NCBI RefSeq assembly: GCF_027409185.1
Contig: NC_084463.1
Span: 117,652,133-117,716,132 of the forward strand
Length of the DNA stretch: 64,000 nt
Direction of reading: 5' to 3'
Origin: Cynocephalus volans
Lineage: Eukaryota > Chordata > Mammalia > Dermoptera > Cynocephalidae
A program made the translations under genes and the position numbers. The notes beneath the pieces were generated by a model, which saw only the letters and a list, made by a program, of their open reading frames with translations, was not told the DNA's origin and did no database searches. Every line of letters starts with the position of its first letter. Positions within the stretch are counted from its first letter, which is position 1. Shown here one piece after another: positions 24,601 to 36,000 of this stretch.

Positions 24601-25425
24601 TGGGCAACCAAAGGAAAAATAAACAAATGGGATTCTATCAAACTAAAAAGCTTCTGCACAGCAAAAGAAACAATTAACAGAGTTAAAAGACAACCAACAG
24701 AGTGGGAGAAAACATTTGCAAAATATACATCTGACAAAGGATTAATATCAAGAATATATAAGGAACTCAAACAACTTTACAAGAAAAAAACAAGCAACCC
24801 AATTAAAAAATGGGCAAAAGAGCTAAGTAGGCATTTCTCTAAGGAAGATAAACAGATGGCCAACAGACATATGAAAAAATGCTCAACATCACTCAGCATC
24901 CGGGAAATGCAAATCGAAACCACACTGAGATACCATCTCACCCCAGTTAGGATGGCTAAAATCCAAAAGACTCTGAACGATAAATGCTGGCGAGGTTGTG
25001 GAGAAAAAGGAACTCTCATACATTGTTGGTGGGACTGCAAAATGGTGCAGCCTCTATGGAAAATGGTATGGAGGTTCCTCAAACAATTGCAGATAAATCT
25101 ACCATATGACCCAGCTATCCCACTGCTGGGAATATACCCAGAGGAATGGAAATCATCAAGTCGAAGGTATATCTGTTCCCCAATGTTCATCGCAGCACTC
25201 TTTACAATAGCCAAGAGTTGGAACCAGCCCAAATGTCTATCATCGGATGAGTGGATACAGAAAATGTGGTACATCTACACAATGGAATACTACTCAGCTA
25301 TAAAAACGAATGAAATACTGCCATTTGCAACAACATGGATGGACCTTGAGAGAATTATATTAAGTGAAACAAGTCAGGCACAGAAAGAGAAATACCACAT
25401 GTTCTCACTTATTGGTGGAAGCTAA
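21617..25425 (+). pseudogene. L1 ORF2 (endonuclease-reverse transcriptase), disrupted
   Basis: ORF2p nicks target DNA and reverse-transcribes L1 RNA. The order is an N-terminal AP-endonuclease (QETHL and NMYAPN motifs), RT with FADD at 23696-23707, and a C-terminal Cys-rich motif ([18 protein letters not shown]). Breaks seen against the other copy: a TAG at 22187-22189, a 1-base deletion near 22645, and a 17-base deletion at 23056/23057. There is also a TAA at 23186-23188, a TGA at 23849-23851 and a 1-base deletion near 24275. It cannot make full-length ORF2p. Confidence 0.93.
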
Positions 25426-25441
25426 AGATTAATATATAATT

Positions 25442-25467
25442 CACACACACACACACACACACACACA
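25442..25467. repeat. (CA)n microsatellite in L1 3' UTR
   Basis: A run of AC dinucleotides sits at the same place in the 3' UTR as the longer (CA)n of the other L1. It is thus part of the subfamily and not an independent locus. A G-rich tract follows at 25547-25575. Confidence 0.9.
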
Positions 25468-25673
25468 AAAGAAAAACCGGGGGGAAGAAGATATAACAAC
25501 CACAATTACTTGAAGTTGATACAACAAGCAAACAGAAAGGACATTGTTGGGGGGGAGGGGGGGAGGGAGGGAGGTTTTGGTGATGGGGAACAATAATCAG
25601 CCACAATGTATATCGACAAAATAAAATTAAAAAAATAAAAATAAAGAAATAATTTTTAAAAAATAAAAAAAGG

Positions 25674-25684
25674 AAAGAAAATTA
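25674..25684. repeat. Putative 3' target-site duplication of chimeric L1
   Basis: Exact copy of the 11 bases at 19671-19681, located directly after the A-rich tail. Confidence 0.5.
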
Positions 25685-25699
25685 ACCCTCTTGTAGCCT

Positions 25700-25860
25700 G
25701 ACTATGATCACATATGGCGCTAAGGGCTTTTGCATGACCTATCTCATTTAACATAGCAACCCTGGGAAGAAGGTATTTTGATCACACTCTATGAATGAAG
25801 AAACAGAGGCTGGGAGAGCTCCAGAAACAGGTACATTGTTTGATGTGGTGCGAGAGCTAG
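25700..25860 (-). repeat. MIR fragment
   Basis: GACCTATCTCATTTAACATAG, CTATGAATGAAGAAACAGAGGCTGGG and a terminal segment resemble minus-strand MIR. The interval 25860-26680 contains no feature that I recognise. Confidence 0.6.
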
Positions 25861-26679
25861 GCTGTGGACTAATAAGCCTGATGTGAGCCAGGTGCTGCCA
25901 AGAGGAGTCTAGGCCTTAGATGATGGAGCAGTAAGAGCATGTGTCTGGCACCTTCAGCTTTTAATCCTTTCAGATGTTTGCAGATAGCTCTCCTGTCCTC
26001 TAAGATTTCTTCACTCAAGGTGATACATCCTTCCTCCGTACAGTAGCCTATTTCCATTGCCAGCCAAGGTTGCCTCCTCTGGACAAGTTCTAGGTTGTCA
26101 TCAATCCTCTAGAAGTGTGGTACCCAGAGTTGGCTGAGGGCTCTAGAGATGATGAGCCCATCAAGATGCACACATAGTTCTAGGGGCTCCATCTCTATTG
26201 GTTTAGCCTGGGGTCACATTAGCTGCTTTGGAGTTCAAGTCCGCTGACTCTTGCTGAACTCAGTGCCCAGGTATATTCCTAAACTTTTTCTGTATGACCT
26301 GCTATACTATGTCTCCCCTGGCATGGCCTGTGTGCTGGTGTTTTGGACCTGGCTGGAACTTTCAAGTTGTCTCCATTAAATATCATCTCATTAATGAAGA
26401 AGGGAATCTCTGAGGGGCACCAGCGGAGGGGCAGGGGCACAAATTTAGCTCTGGGCCCAAGAGCAGCTGGACTATTGCCATTCCTGGAGGCTGGTCACCA
26501 CCTGAGCCTCCTTACGTTGTTTTTCCCAAGCCTGTTGGAGAATCACCAGAGTACAGAAGGAAAGCTGAGGAGCGCAGCGGCAGGTCCAGAAAAATCCACA
26601 TGCAGGAAGATTAGGGTACTAGAGTTTACTTGGCAACAGATGACACAAACATGAGACGGAATTCTCCCTAAGATATCTA

Positions 26680-27600
26680 GTCACTGAATAAATATCTACT
26701 GAGTACCTGCTCTGTATTTGGTGCTGTTCCCAATTCAGTTCAATTCATTCAGTACACACTGAGTAGGCTCCCACAAAACAAGTGCTAGGCAATAGCCAAG
26801 AGATGGAATCAATCTAAATGTCCATCAAAGGATGAATGGATAAAAAAAAAAATGTATGCAAGCCTTCATCCCCTACACTTCACAGCCTCCCCAACTATCA
26901 ACATACCTCACTATAGTACTATATTTGTTACTATCAATGAACTTACATCGGCACATCATCACTCAAAGTGCATAGTTTACATTAGAGTTCACTCTTGGTG
27001 GTGTACATTGTATGGGTTTTGACAAATATATAATGACATGTATCCACCATTACAGTACCATATGAATAGTTTCACTGCCCTAAAAATCCTGCGTTTTGCC
27101 TATTTATTTATCTTTTCATCTGCTAGAGTTGGTTCTAGTTGCAGGGAATAAAGCAGTGAACGAGACACAAGGTCCCTGTCTTCAAGGGGCTTACACTTTA
27201 ATGAGAGAAACAACAAGCAAGTAGACATACAAATCAACAGGATGCAGGTGATAATAAGGGTTATAAAGAAAACAAAACAGATATGATTCAGAAGGACAGG
27301 TGGTCAGGAAGTCCTATCCAATAAGATGGCCTCTGAGCTATGACCTGAAAGACAAGGAGCCAGCCATACAAACACCTAGAGAAGAACTTGCCACATGACA
27401 AATACAAAGGCCAGAAATAGGAGTTTTGCCAGTTCCAGGTAAAGCAAGGAGGCTGACTGTTGCATGTCTGGGGCCAAGTGAGCCAGTGGAGAGGTAGGCC
27501 TTGAGAAAAGGGGAAGCAGGGCTTTGGATGCCTGGGAAAGAGTTAGGGGTGCAAGTACACTGAAGAACCACCGGAGGGCTTTAAGAAGGGAATGATGAGC
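26680..27600 (+). mobile_element. Old L1M fragment within an ancient LINE-like repeat
   Basis: At 26793-26850 CAATAGCCAAGAGATGGAATC and TCCATCAAAGGATGAATGGAT are the end of an L1 ORF2/3' UTR. L1M-like sequence continues to about 27095. On either side, AAATATCTACTGAGTACCTGC and GCAGTGAACGAGACACAAGG with ATGATGAGCTCTGAC at the end belong to an older mammalian repeat with a CTACTATGTGCCAGGC-type start. Its family is not certain. Confidence 0.6.
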
Positions 27601-28789
27601 TCTGACTTACATCTGAAAAGGCTGCTCTCTGAAGGCTAGGTTACAAGGACAAACCAGAGGGAGCTGACTTAGGAGGTGACTGCATTGCAGAGGACCAGGC
27701 AGGACAGGACAGTGGCTCGGAGTAGGCTGCTAACAGTGGGGACAAGGATAGGTTTACAATCTGTTTTGGAGGTAGGGTTTCTAGGACTTGTTGATGGATT
27801 ATACACGGAGAGATAGGAATGAACACCGATTTCTGGAGCAATGGGCAGACAGTGGTGCTATTTATGAAGCTGAGGAGGCCTGGGGGAGGAATAGGCTTGG
27901 GGAGAAAATCAAGAGTTCTGTTTTGGACATTTTAAGAGGAAAGAGACTATTAGTCATGAATGAATGAACACAGTACCCAATAGAGACCTCTGGAGAGGCT
28001 AAGAAGTTATAAGCCTGAGAAGTGAGAAAGCATGAGCGCATGGCAAATGGTAGAGCTGCTAGGCGAGCAGTGCAGCTCAAGAGACAACGCTGTGCTTACG
28101 GTTTGATGGGGCCTAATTTGGTGCCTTTATCACTCTAAATTACAGCTTCTGTTTTTGTTTTTTCTTGAATTAAGTGCATGACTGGGATGTATGCATACTA
28201 CATGGGCTAATAAATACAAACTTTCTTTGTGAATGTACCCACTTCATAAAAATTGCATAATGTTTGAAAGGAAAATTACCATTTTAGATAATGATAACCA
28301 CCAGCCCAAGTTCTCCTACTGGTCCCATTGGAAGCAGCATTCTTATCCAACCCTGGTGAGCAGCCAGGACTGCTGGGCTTGGATACATAGGCATAGTGCT
28401 CCTCTCCTGGGGCGGGGAGTCAGTGGAAGAAGGGGCATTCCTAGAGGATGCAGTGTTTGCGTGACAAATGCTGCAGACCCTGCTGCCACACTCTCTTTGG
28501 GACATCTTCTAATGCACAGGGAGTGTGAGGCCACCCAGAAATGAGTGCCTGTGGGGTAGGCAGCACCAAAAGGCCCTTAAGCCCTGTTCCTGAGAAGAAA
28601 CATACAACTGCAGGTAGAAAGGCTTGGCAAGTCTCACTGGGCTCCTTGCCTATATGACTGTTCATGTCCCCAGCTGGGATCACTCAGCTTCCTGTGGATA
28701 CAGCCCTAAGGGACAGATTGCTCTCCCAGACAAGGGGGCTGGAGTCTGGAAGGCTGAGGTCGGATACATGTGTCCCCAGAGTGCAAATC

Positions 28790-29515
28790 CTTCAATGGCA
28801 TTTTAGCTTAAAAGGAAATCCAAAGTCCAGATCTTGGTTTATAAGGTTCTCTACCACCTGGTCCCAGCTACCTCTCTTATGCCCATTGCCACCACTCTCA
28901 TCCTCACTCACCTCCCTCCAGCCACACTGGTCTCCTTGCTACTCCTCCAACTGGCCAGCCATGCTTCCAGCTTTAGCTTTTGCACAGGTTGTTCTCTCTG
29001 CCTGGAACACTCCACCCCAGATAACAACATGGCTCCCTCCCTCCCTTCATTCAGGTCTTAGTTCAAATGTCACCTTTTCGGGGCCGGCCCATAGCTCACT
29101 CGGTTGAGTGTGGTTCTGATAACGCCAAGGCCACAGGCTCGGATCCCATATAGGGATGGCCAGTTAGCTCACTGGGTGAGCGTGGTGCTGACAACACCAA
29201 GTCAAGGGTTAAGATCCCCTTACTGGTCATCTTTAAAAAAAAACAAACAAAAAAACAAATGTCACCTTTTCAGAAAGCCTTCCCCGAATACCCGATTCCA
29301 TCCTTCCACCCCCTTACACTGCTTTATTTTCCTTCCTAGCATGTAACACACCATCATATGCTTTTGTTTGTTTGTCTCCCCCCCAGAATAAAATGCTCCA
29401 TGGGGGCAAAAATTTTATTTTATTCCACTGCTGTATCCCCCTTAGAAAAGTTGTGGGTACATAAAAAGTACTCAATAAATATTTGTTTTACGAATAAATA
29501 TTTGCCACTTGCCCC
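28790..29515 (+). mobile_element. L2 LINE fragment split by a SINE
   Basis: CTTGGTTTATAAGGTTCTCTACC, TTTGCACAGGTTGTTCTCTC and TCAAATGTCACCTTTTC precede a CYN SINE. After it, CAGAAAGCCTTCCCCGAATA and the AAAAAGTACTCAATAAATATTTG end continue the same L2. Confidence 0.88.
29080..29254 (+). mobile_element. CYN-type dimeric tRNA-Ile SINE
   Basis: Two tRNA-Ile-like units (GGGGCCGGCCCATAGCTCAC; GGCCAGTTAGCTCACTGGG) with A-rich tail. Inserted in an L2; CAAATGTCACCTTTTC is duplicated exactly at 29064-29079 and 29256-29271. Confidence 0.92.
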
Positions 29516-29899
29516 AGGAGGGGCTCATTCCATTGAGGGTAAGCCAAATCAAAGGGTTGGGTAGATCATCCACAGAGATCACCAATACCAAGGAACTGCT
29601 GTGTGTGTGTGGGGGGGGGGCAGTCAGGGGAGCCCGTGTTGAAGGCATTTTAAAGGACAACCGCTGCCTCAGTTGTGGGGGAAGGCAGACATTAGAGCTA
29701 AGGACTAGACAGACTCCACCTCCTGCTGACCGACCCTGTCCTGGCAGGCTTGGCCCAGACTAGTTCATCCCAGCTCTTTGAATGAGCACCCATCGTCTGC
29801 CTGTAGGCTGACCCTGTCCTTACTGATAAAGGAGAAGCCAGCTGGGCAATATACATCTTAAGTCCTCACTGGGTGGGTCAGAGAATTTGGAAACAATTG

Positions 29900-30090
29900 C
29901 TGCTCAGTAGCTATGGAGCCAGACAGGCTTGGATTTGATCTCGCCTCGGTCACCTATTATGTATTCCTAAGCCTCGGTTTCTTCATCTATAAATAAGAAC
30001 AATCACCTTTCCCTTGCATTTGTTTTCTTAAACGAATACGTAAAGTGCCCAGCACAGAGTCCATCACATGGTACATGCTCATTTGATACT
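29900..30090 (+). repeat. MIR SINE
   Basis: GAGCCAGACAGGCTTGGATTTG, CCTCGGTTTCTTCATCTATAAA and CCCAGCACAGAGTCCATCACA fit plus-strand MIR. 28100-28790 and 29515-29900 show nothing I recognise beyond short chance frames. Confidence 0.75.
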
Positions 30091-30888
30091 TGTTCCCTTC
30101 CCCATCTCCTCATTTGCCGCTGGGATGGCCCCGTGTCTCCTGCCCAGGAGCCAGTTCTTAGCTCTCCTTGGTCTGATCTGTCTTGCAGCCAGCTGTTAGT
30201 AAATTTGGGAGAATCCCCCAATACAGGGGCAAATGACAATACCAAGCTATCCGTCTATTATAAGACCCCTTGTGTGGAACAAGTAGGTAATATTTCACAA
30301 AAGTTCTAACTGAGGTTTAGATTAGTATCTGTCTGAGGCATCCTGACAGGCACAAGCCACTAAGCATTGCTATGGAAACCATTTTCTTAGTCTCTGCTGT
30401 GTCATTTGTTTTCTGGCTCAGCTGCAGTTGTGGTATAGGGGGAAGGACAGTGGATGAGGTACCCGAGGATGAGACTCCTAGTGGGGCCTATGCTCCTATA
30501 GGATTGGATGACTGAAGGTAACCCCTGCTTCTCCCTGGGTTGTACTTTCCCCAACACTAAGAAGTAAGCCACTATTTTTCAGATGATGACCTGATGACCA
30601 CCTGTACTGGATAACAGAGTCCTGATGCTCAGGCCAACTATCAGAATACACCAGAGTTTGAAAACCACTGCTATAGTAGTCAGACTAGCTAAATTGTTTA
30701 CAATCTCCCAGTGCATAAAACAGGCAACACTGAAGCTACTCTGGTTGGAACAGGGGTGAGGGGCTCACATCCCCATCCACTCGGCCTCCCACTTCTCTCA
30801 ACTGGCTCCATGGAATCCTACAGCTTCTCAGAGCACAGTCTGGAAACCACTGGACCAGATGATTTATAGAGGCTTCTCTAGGAGTCAG

Positions 30889-30918
30889 CATTCATTCATT
30901 CATTCATTCATTCATTCA
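30889..30918. repeat. (CATT)n microsatellite
   Basis: Seven uninterrupted CATT units. Confidence 0.95.
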
Positions 30919-30949
30919 CACTCTGCTTTCTTTATGCCAAGTATTTGAC

Positions 30950-31175
30950 TGAAGTCAATAGCTCTACTATTCACTAGATGTATAACCTTGGGCAAGTTAC
31001 TTAATCTCTATGGGGTTCCAATTTCTCATTTGCAAAATGGGAAAATTATATTTGTTTTCCCTACCTTACAAGATTCTTCTAATGATCAAATAATCAAATG
31101 CATACACCTATGAAAAACTAGTTTGTTACCTGGAAGAGACTCTGCAAAAGCCAACAACTATTACTATTACTACTA
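30950..31175 (+). repeat. MIR SINE
   Basis: TGTATAACCTTGGGCAAGTTAC, TTAATCTCTATGGGGTTCC and GCAAAATGGGAAAATTAT are the MIR core and 3' half. A partial MER5-like piece (TTTGAAAACCACTGCTATAG) lies at 30650-30675. Confidence 0.85.
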
Positions 31176-31689
31176 TTGGCAGTAGAACATCTAACTATCT
31201 GAAGTCTGTAGAACTAAGTTAAGTCCTAAGAGGTCTCTATGGACTTTTACTCTCCTACTCTCAGTAACTAAACTTCCAGAAGGTACTGCAGGATTTGGAG
31301 AACTATCAGTCTAAAGGCTTTCATCTAAAAGACATCAACCTTCTTCCAGGGGTATTTCTGAGATCTAAGAATATCCCTCAATTTGTTACCTTCTACACAG
31401 AACATTTCCCTATTATCTAAATTTTCTTCAATGATCATATACTATGTTTACAATAAAAAAATTTTAGAAAACCAACACTGCTGAAGATAAAGTCTGACAC
31501 ACACAGTTACCTGAGAAACTTTTTCCTTTATCTAATGCTTTGAAATGAATTCAAATGAGGCACGCAGAGCAAGGGCAAATGCAAGGTTTTGCCTCGGTGG
31601 TGGCAGCAACACAGGACTGGGTGTCAGACCTAGCATGCGACGCCGGGCCGTAGCAGCATGGCTACAGCATGCAGTGCTGGGTGTCAGAC

Positions 31690-31840
31690 CCAGCCTCTAA
31701 GGCTCAACTTTGCCATTAACTCTACATGTGGTTTTGAGTGAGTCACTGCCTCTTGCAGGGCCTCAGTTTCTGCACCTATAAACTGAAAGCACCAGCTTCA
31801 GTGGTCTCCAAAGGCCCTTTAGCTCCAATGCGTTATGTTT
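31690..31840 (+). repeat. MIR fragment
   Basis: TTGAGTGAGTCACTGCCTC, GGGCCTCAGTTTCTGCACC and GTGGTCTCCAAAGGCCC are plus-strand MIR. Confidence 0.75.
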
Positions 31841-32189
31841 CAGAACAACCAAGTGTACTTTTCAACATACCCAGAATGTAATTGCACAGCCTATCTGGAC
31901 CTGCTGAGGCTGCAGCCTTGCTGAGCCTGAGGTAGCTAATGGATACAACACTCCACTCCCCAGTCACTCATTTGGAGTTTCAGACTTTCCAAAGCACCAT
32001 CAGCCCCACTACAGACCTGAATCAGGAAGAGCTGGGAGCAAGCACATGTACAAGAGAGGTGGCTCACTTAAGAGGTGCTAACTTGTGACAGGGTCATAAC
32101 CAAATCAAGGTATTCTGACTTCAAAGCCAGTATTCTTTACCTCACTGGGATCATATCCTAAAAAGAACTTTGGACCCCAAAAGCCTTCA

Positions 32190-32590
32190 TTCAGTGGAAT
32201 GACCACCAGAGTTGGAGTCAGACAATGGGAGCAAGCTCCTTGCCTAGCTCTCCTGCTGTGTGTGATTTTTTTTTTTCTTTTTTAAATTTATTTTTTATTG
32301 TAACATAGTTGATTGTATACATCTGTGGGGTACAGAGTTGAATATCTGAATATCAATACCTGTGTGCAATATGTGATGCTCAAATCAGGCTAATTAGTAT
32401 ATTCAACATTATACAATGTAATCATTTTTCATGTCCCTTTACCAATTACTCCCTTCTCCTCCTCGTCCTCCTCCCATCTTCCCACCTCTGGTCTGCTGTG
32501 TACTTGTGGACCAGCCACTCCTTGTTACTGATCCTCAATGTCTTCATCCATAATGTGGGGCTATTTCTTAACAATTCCAGTGCCAAAGTA
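32190..32590 (+). repeat. MIR split by an L1 fragment
   Basis: MIR-like GTTGGAGTCAGACAATGGG precedes, and ACTGATCCTCAATGTCTTCATCC follows, the L1 insertion at 32262-32492. Confidence 0.6.
32262..32492 (-). mobile_element. 5'-truncated L1, minus strand
   Basis: T-rich start (reverse of an A tail), then TTTTTATTGTAACATAGTTG and GTGGGGTACAGAGTTGAATA, the 3' UTR of primate-grade L1 families. A direct repeat CTGCTGTGT at 32253-32261 and 32493-32501 marks the ends. Confidence 0.8.
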
Positions 32591-33059
32591 AGTCTCATAT
32601 GAGAGTGAATGGAAAACTTTTGTATATTATGAAGTTAGATGTTTTTTACCATGAATACCATATTTTGTGCCCAAAGATAGGGAAGAATTTACCCCATTTG
32701 TCCTTCAAGAAACTCCTAGGCCTGGGAAGTATAAGTCCTGGGATACAGGGCAGCTGGCTATGGGATGTGAATCAGCAAGTCACTTTACTATACAGGCTGA
32801 GCTACATAGGACAGACTCTTAGCCTGACCTGGCTCTAATCCTGTGGAGACCAAATTGCACCAAAGCTTAAAACACTGGACAACAGTGTAGAGACCATTAA
32901 GGTTGACAGGTCCTTCTTCCAATCATTCATGCTCTCATTCAGTCAATAAACACCCTTCTAATATCAATTCCAGATAAAGTGATACTGGGGGTCTTAGGTA
33001 CGCAAGGAAGAAGGTGAAAGGAGCAAAAATGAATATGATAGTCCCCGTTTTTATGGAAA

Positions 33060-33300
33060 ATAACTAACATTTAATAACTAACATTTCCTGAACTCTTACT
33101 ATAAACCAAGAACTATCCTGTACTACTTCTGTTATCTCATTTCACACCCAGAGTAACCTAGAACGGTAGGAATGTTCAGGATCCCTATTTCACCCCTGAA
33201 GAAGCTGAGGCTTAGCTGAGCCTCAGGCTCACCTGAAAACTAGGTGGTAGAGCCAGGACTCAAACCATGGTCAGTCTGTCCAGATCTAAGTTCTTAACTC
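33060..33300 (-). repeat. MIR SINE
   Basis: AACATTTCCTGAACTCTTAC, CCTATTTCACCCCTGAAGAAG, GGTGGTAGAGCCAGGACTCAAACC. Nearly complete minus-strand MIR. Confidence 0.85.
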
Positions 33301-33599
33301 CTATGTTCCATGGCCTCTGTACTGCTGGGTGACCTTAGGCAAGCATCTTCCTCTTTGGGTTTCTGTTCCCCCTATGAAATGCAGAGGTTCAATGACTCTA
33401 GTGGGCAAAACGGATATCACAAACAACTGTGAACCAAGAGAGAAAGGGAGAAATGTCCACCTGAAGTGAGATGTGAGGTGTGGTGATCAGTTCCTGATCA
33501 GGAGAGGAAGGCATCGTACATAATCTGGGTAGAGTGAGGACACAGTTGGGCTTTTGCCAGACGTGACTCAAACCAGCAGTTTTCAGAGAGGCAGGGCTA

Positions 33600-33780
33600 A
33601 CACCTGCCTACCTCCACAGTGTCTGTTCTTCCACCAAACTACTGCCTACCCCATCTACACACTCCATTTACCTCCTCAGCCAGGCCTTTGTTCATGTTGT
33701 CCCCCTACTTTCCCCATCTACCTTTTTATCTTCCAAGAGGTCTCTTCTGATCTTGTAGCTCTCCCCCAATAGAGTGCAAC
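33600..33780 (+). mobile_element. L2 fragment
   Basis: CCAGGCCTTTGTTCATGTTG and TTCCAAGAGGTCTCTTCTGA resemble the L2 3' region; decayed. 33780-34740 contains no repeat I recognise and is noted below as possibly conserved. Confidence 0.55.
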
Positions 33781-34759
33781 AAATAGAAAAGATTTAACAA
33801 CCACTTAAATACCATTTCATCAAAAATCCCCCACACCAATGGAATAACATCTTCCTTTAAGACCCTGGTGCTTGGTGAATGGCTCCGTCTTCACAATTTG
33901 CTCTGTCTCTAATGGAGAAAGAGCAGTGGTCCTTCTCTAACTGAATCTTTCACAGCAACAGATGCCAGTAAGGTTGCCTGGAAAGTCTGGAAATGCCATG
34001 TTGCCATGGTAACAGCAGACCAAGGTTTGGGATGCGTTATCCCCAGTAAGCTACCCTGGCAGAACAATGCCAGGCTGCTGGTGGAATCTTCCTCCATGAA
34101 TAAGAAAGAAGAAAAGAGAAAAAAAAAAACCCCACCCAAACCCAAACTCATTAATGGACAGCCAAGCAATGGTACTGAGGCTCAGTTCCTGCAAACACAC
34201 TTGTGGGCCACTCACCTAGGCCCTTGGCTGATAAGGAGGCCAGGCCCTGGCTCTCTGCACTGTGGCTCCCTCAGGGTGTAATAGTTTTTCACTGGCTCAG
34301 CCAACAAAGCAGGCCCTCCCCCACTCCAGCCCCCAAATTACCACTTCTCTTGCTTGATGCTGCCAACCAGAGATGTGCCGGCGTGGACCCTGGCAATTAG
34401 CACAGCACCCGCATTTGTTGGGGAATTACGAGCCACTGATTAGCCTAATTCCACACCAGTTACAGCCAGTGAGCGTCAGCCTGATACTCTTTTCCAAATG
34501 GTGGCCCAGAGGGAGGCATGATCATGGCTTCAGTTTGAAATGGAAGCAAGGGTCCGGTAAGCCAGGCTGTGAACTAGGAGGGGAGGCAGGACTCACCTCT
34601 GGGCCTGGCTATATGTCAGCCATTGCCTCCCCCAGTCCTACCCACCTAAGGGAATTAAAGACCAGAAGAAAGTATTTCTAAATTGAGGCCATGCCTATTT
34701 CCAAGTCAATCCTGACCCAGAAAGGGAACCCATTTCCCTTTGATAGCCTCCCTGCTGAA

Positions 34760-34795
34760 CTCCGCTGTGAATGTGCAGCCACATTCACAGCGGAG
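34760..34795. repeat. Perfect inverted repeat (16-bp arms, 4-base loop)
   Basis: CTCCGCTGTGAATGTG at 34760-34775 is the exact reverse complement of CACATTCACAGCGGAG at 34780-34795, with CAGC between. It would form a perfect hairpin in RNA or a cruciform in DNA. No flanking repeat family is evident. Confidence 0.95.
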
Positions 34796-34892
34796 GTATT
34801 AATGCACCCTAATCTGGGGGCTTCCAGGGCTAGAGGCCTGAGTCGAACTCTCACTAGCTGAACAGGAACCTGACACTCTGCCTAGACTCTCT

Positions 34893-35061
34893 CTTTTTTT
34901 TTTTTTAAAGATGACAGGTAAGGGGATCTTAACCCTTGGCTTGGTGCTGTCAGCACCACGCTCAGCCAGTGAGCAAACCGACCATCCCTATATAGGATCC
35001 GAACCCGTGGCCTCGGTGTTATCAGCACCACACTCTCCTGAGTGAGCCACGGGCCAGACCT
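34893..35061 (-). mobile_element. CYN-type dimeric tRNA-Ile SINE
   Basis: Minus-strand copy: T-run, AAAGATGACAGGTAAGGGG, GATCTTAACCCTTGGCTTGG, then the first unit ending GAGTGAGCCACGGGCC. The 14-bp duplication TGCCTAGACTCTCT is at 34879-34892 and 35062-35075. Confidence 0.92.
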
Positions 35062-35799
35062 TGCCTAGACTCTCTTGCCATCTTACTACCTAAGGGCCTG
35101 AACCTCTTATCTGTCTGCAAAGTTGCTATCTGGCTGGAGCCCCTCAAAATTTGAATGCCTGATGATAATTAGCTTAAGATTCTATCAGACCCCTAGCCCC
35201 AAACAGGCCCTCCAGGGTGTTGACATTCCCAGGATCATAGAGGCCCCTACACCTTGGATGGTTGATACCTATCTCAACACAGGAAGGGCCAACTCCATAG
35301 CTAGTATCATTCTTCTGGGTTTCTACTCTCTCCTGCCAGTTTGCTATGAGAGGCATCAATTTTTGTGTACACAGCACACAGGAGTCATGACCATGTGGAG
35401 CTGGCTAACTGAATACTTGTCCACTGGAGAATTCAGATCCCTCCAAGGAAATACACAGGCATTGAGGCTTGGCTGGACAGGCCTTGATGACTGGGCTCCC
35501 TAATTCAAACTCTAGCTTACTTGAAAACAGGGGGCTTAACCAGGTCTTTGCAGCCATTCATAAAACATCCACTGAGTCTTACTTGGTAGACTCATAAGGC
35601 ATATAACATGAACCAGTCATGGCATCTGCCTTCTAGGACATATATAGTCTATGGGATCAGCAGAGACTTCCTAGTGAAAGAAGAAAATGTAGGGGAGAAG
35701 GGAAGAAGTGAAAGAGCTGTAGAAATAAATATATTTGGGATGATAGGTGGGGACATATCATTGCATATGGCTTAGGAAATATAATCTTCAAAAAGCCTG

Positions 35800-36000
35800 A
35801 CTGAAGATTTTAGATTATATTTGACAGCCAATTAAAAGCCACTAAGGCTTTTGGGCAAGGGAGTAGCAGAATCAGAGCTGTGTTTCAGAAGCAAAATCTG
35901 GCATGATAACAATTATCATTGGCATTGTCATCGTGACAGATAACATTTATAGAGCACTTACACTATTTTGGGCACTTTTCTAAACACTTTAGACTGACTG
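35800..36000 (-). repeat. Ancient repeat and MIR fragment
   Basis: 35800-35930 (CCAATTAAAAGCCACTAAGG, GGGAGTAGCAGAATCAGAGC) resembles the ancient LINE-like repeat near 27.5 kb. 35935-36000 (ACATTTATAGAGCACTTACAC) is minus-strand MIR-like. 35100-35800 and 36000-37450 hold no feature that I can support apart from a weak L2-like stretch at 36740-36920. Confidence 0.5.

Noticed and set aside
21617..25425. Functional reverse transcriptase in the chimeric L1
   Set aside because: Three in-frame stops, two single-base deletions and a 17-base deletion break the frame repeatedly.
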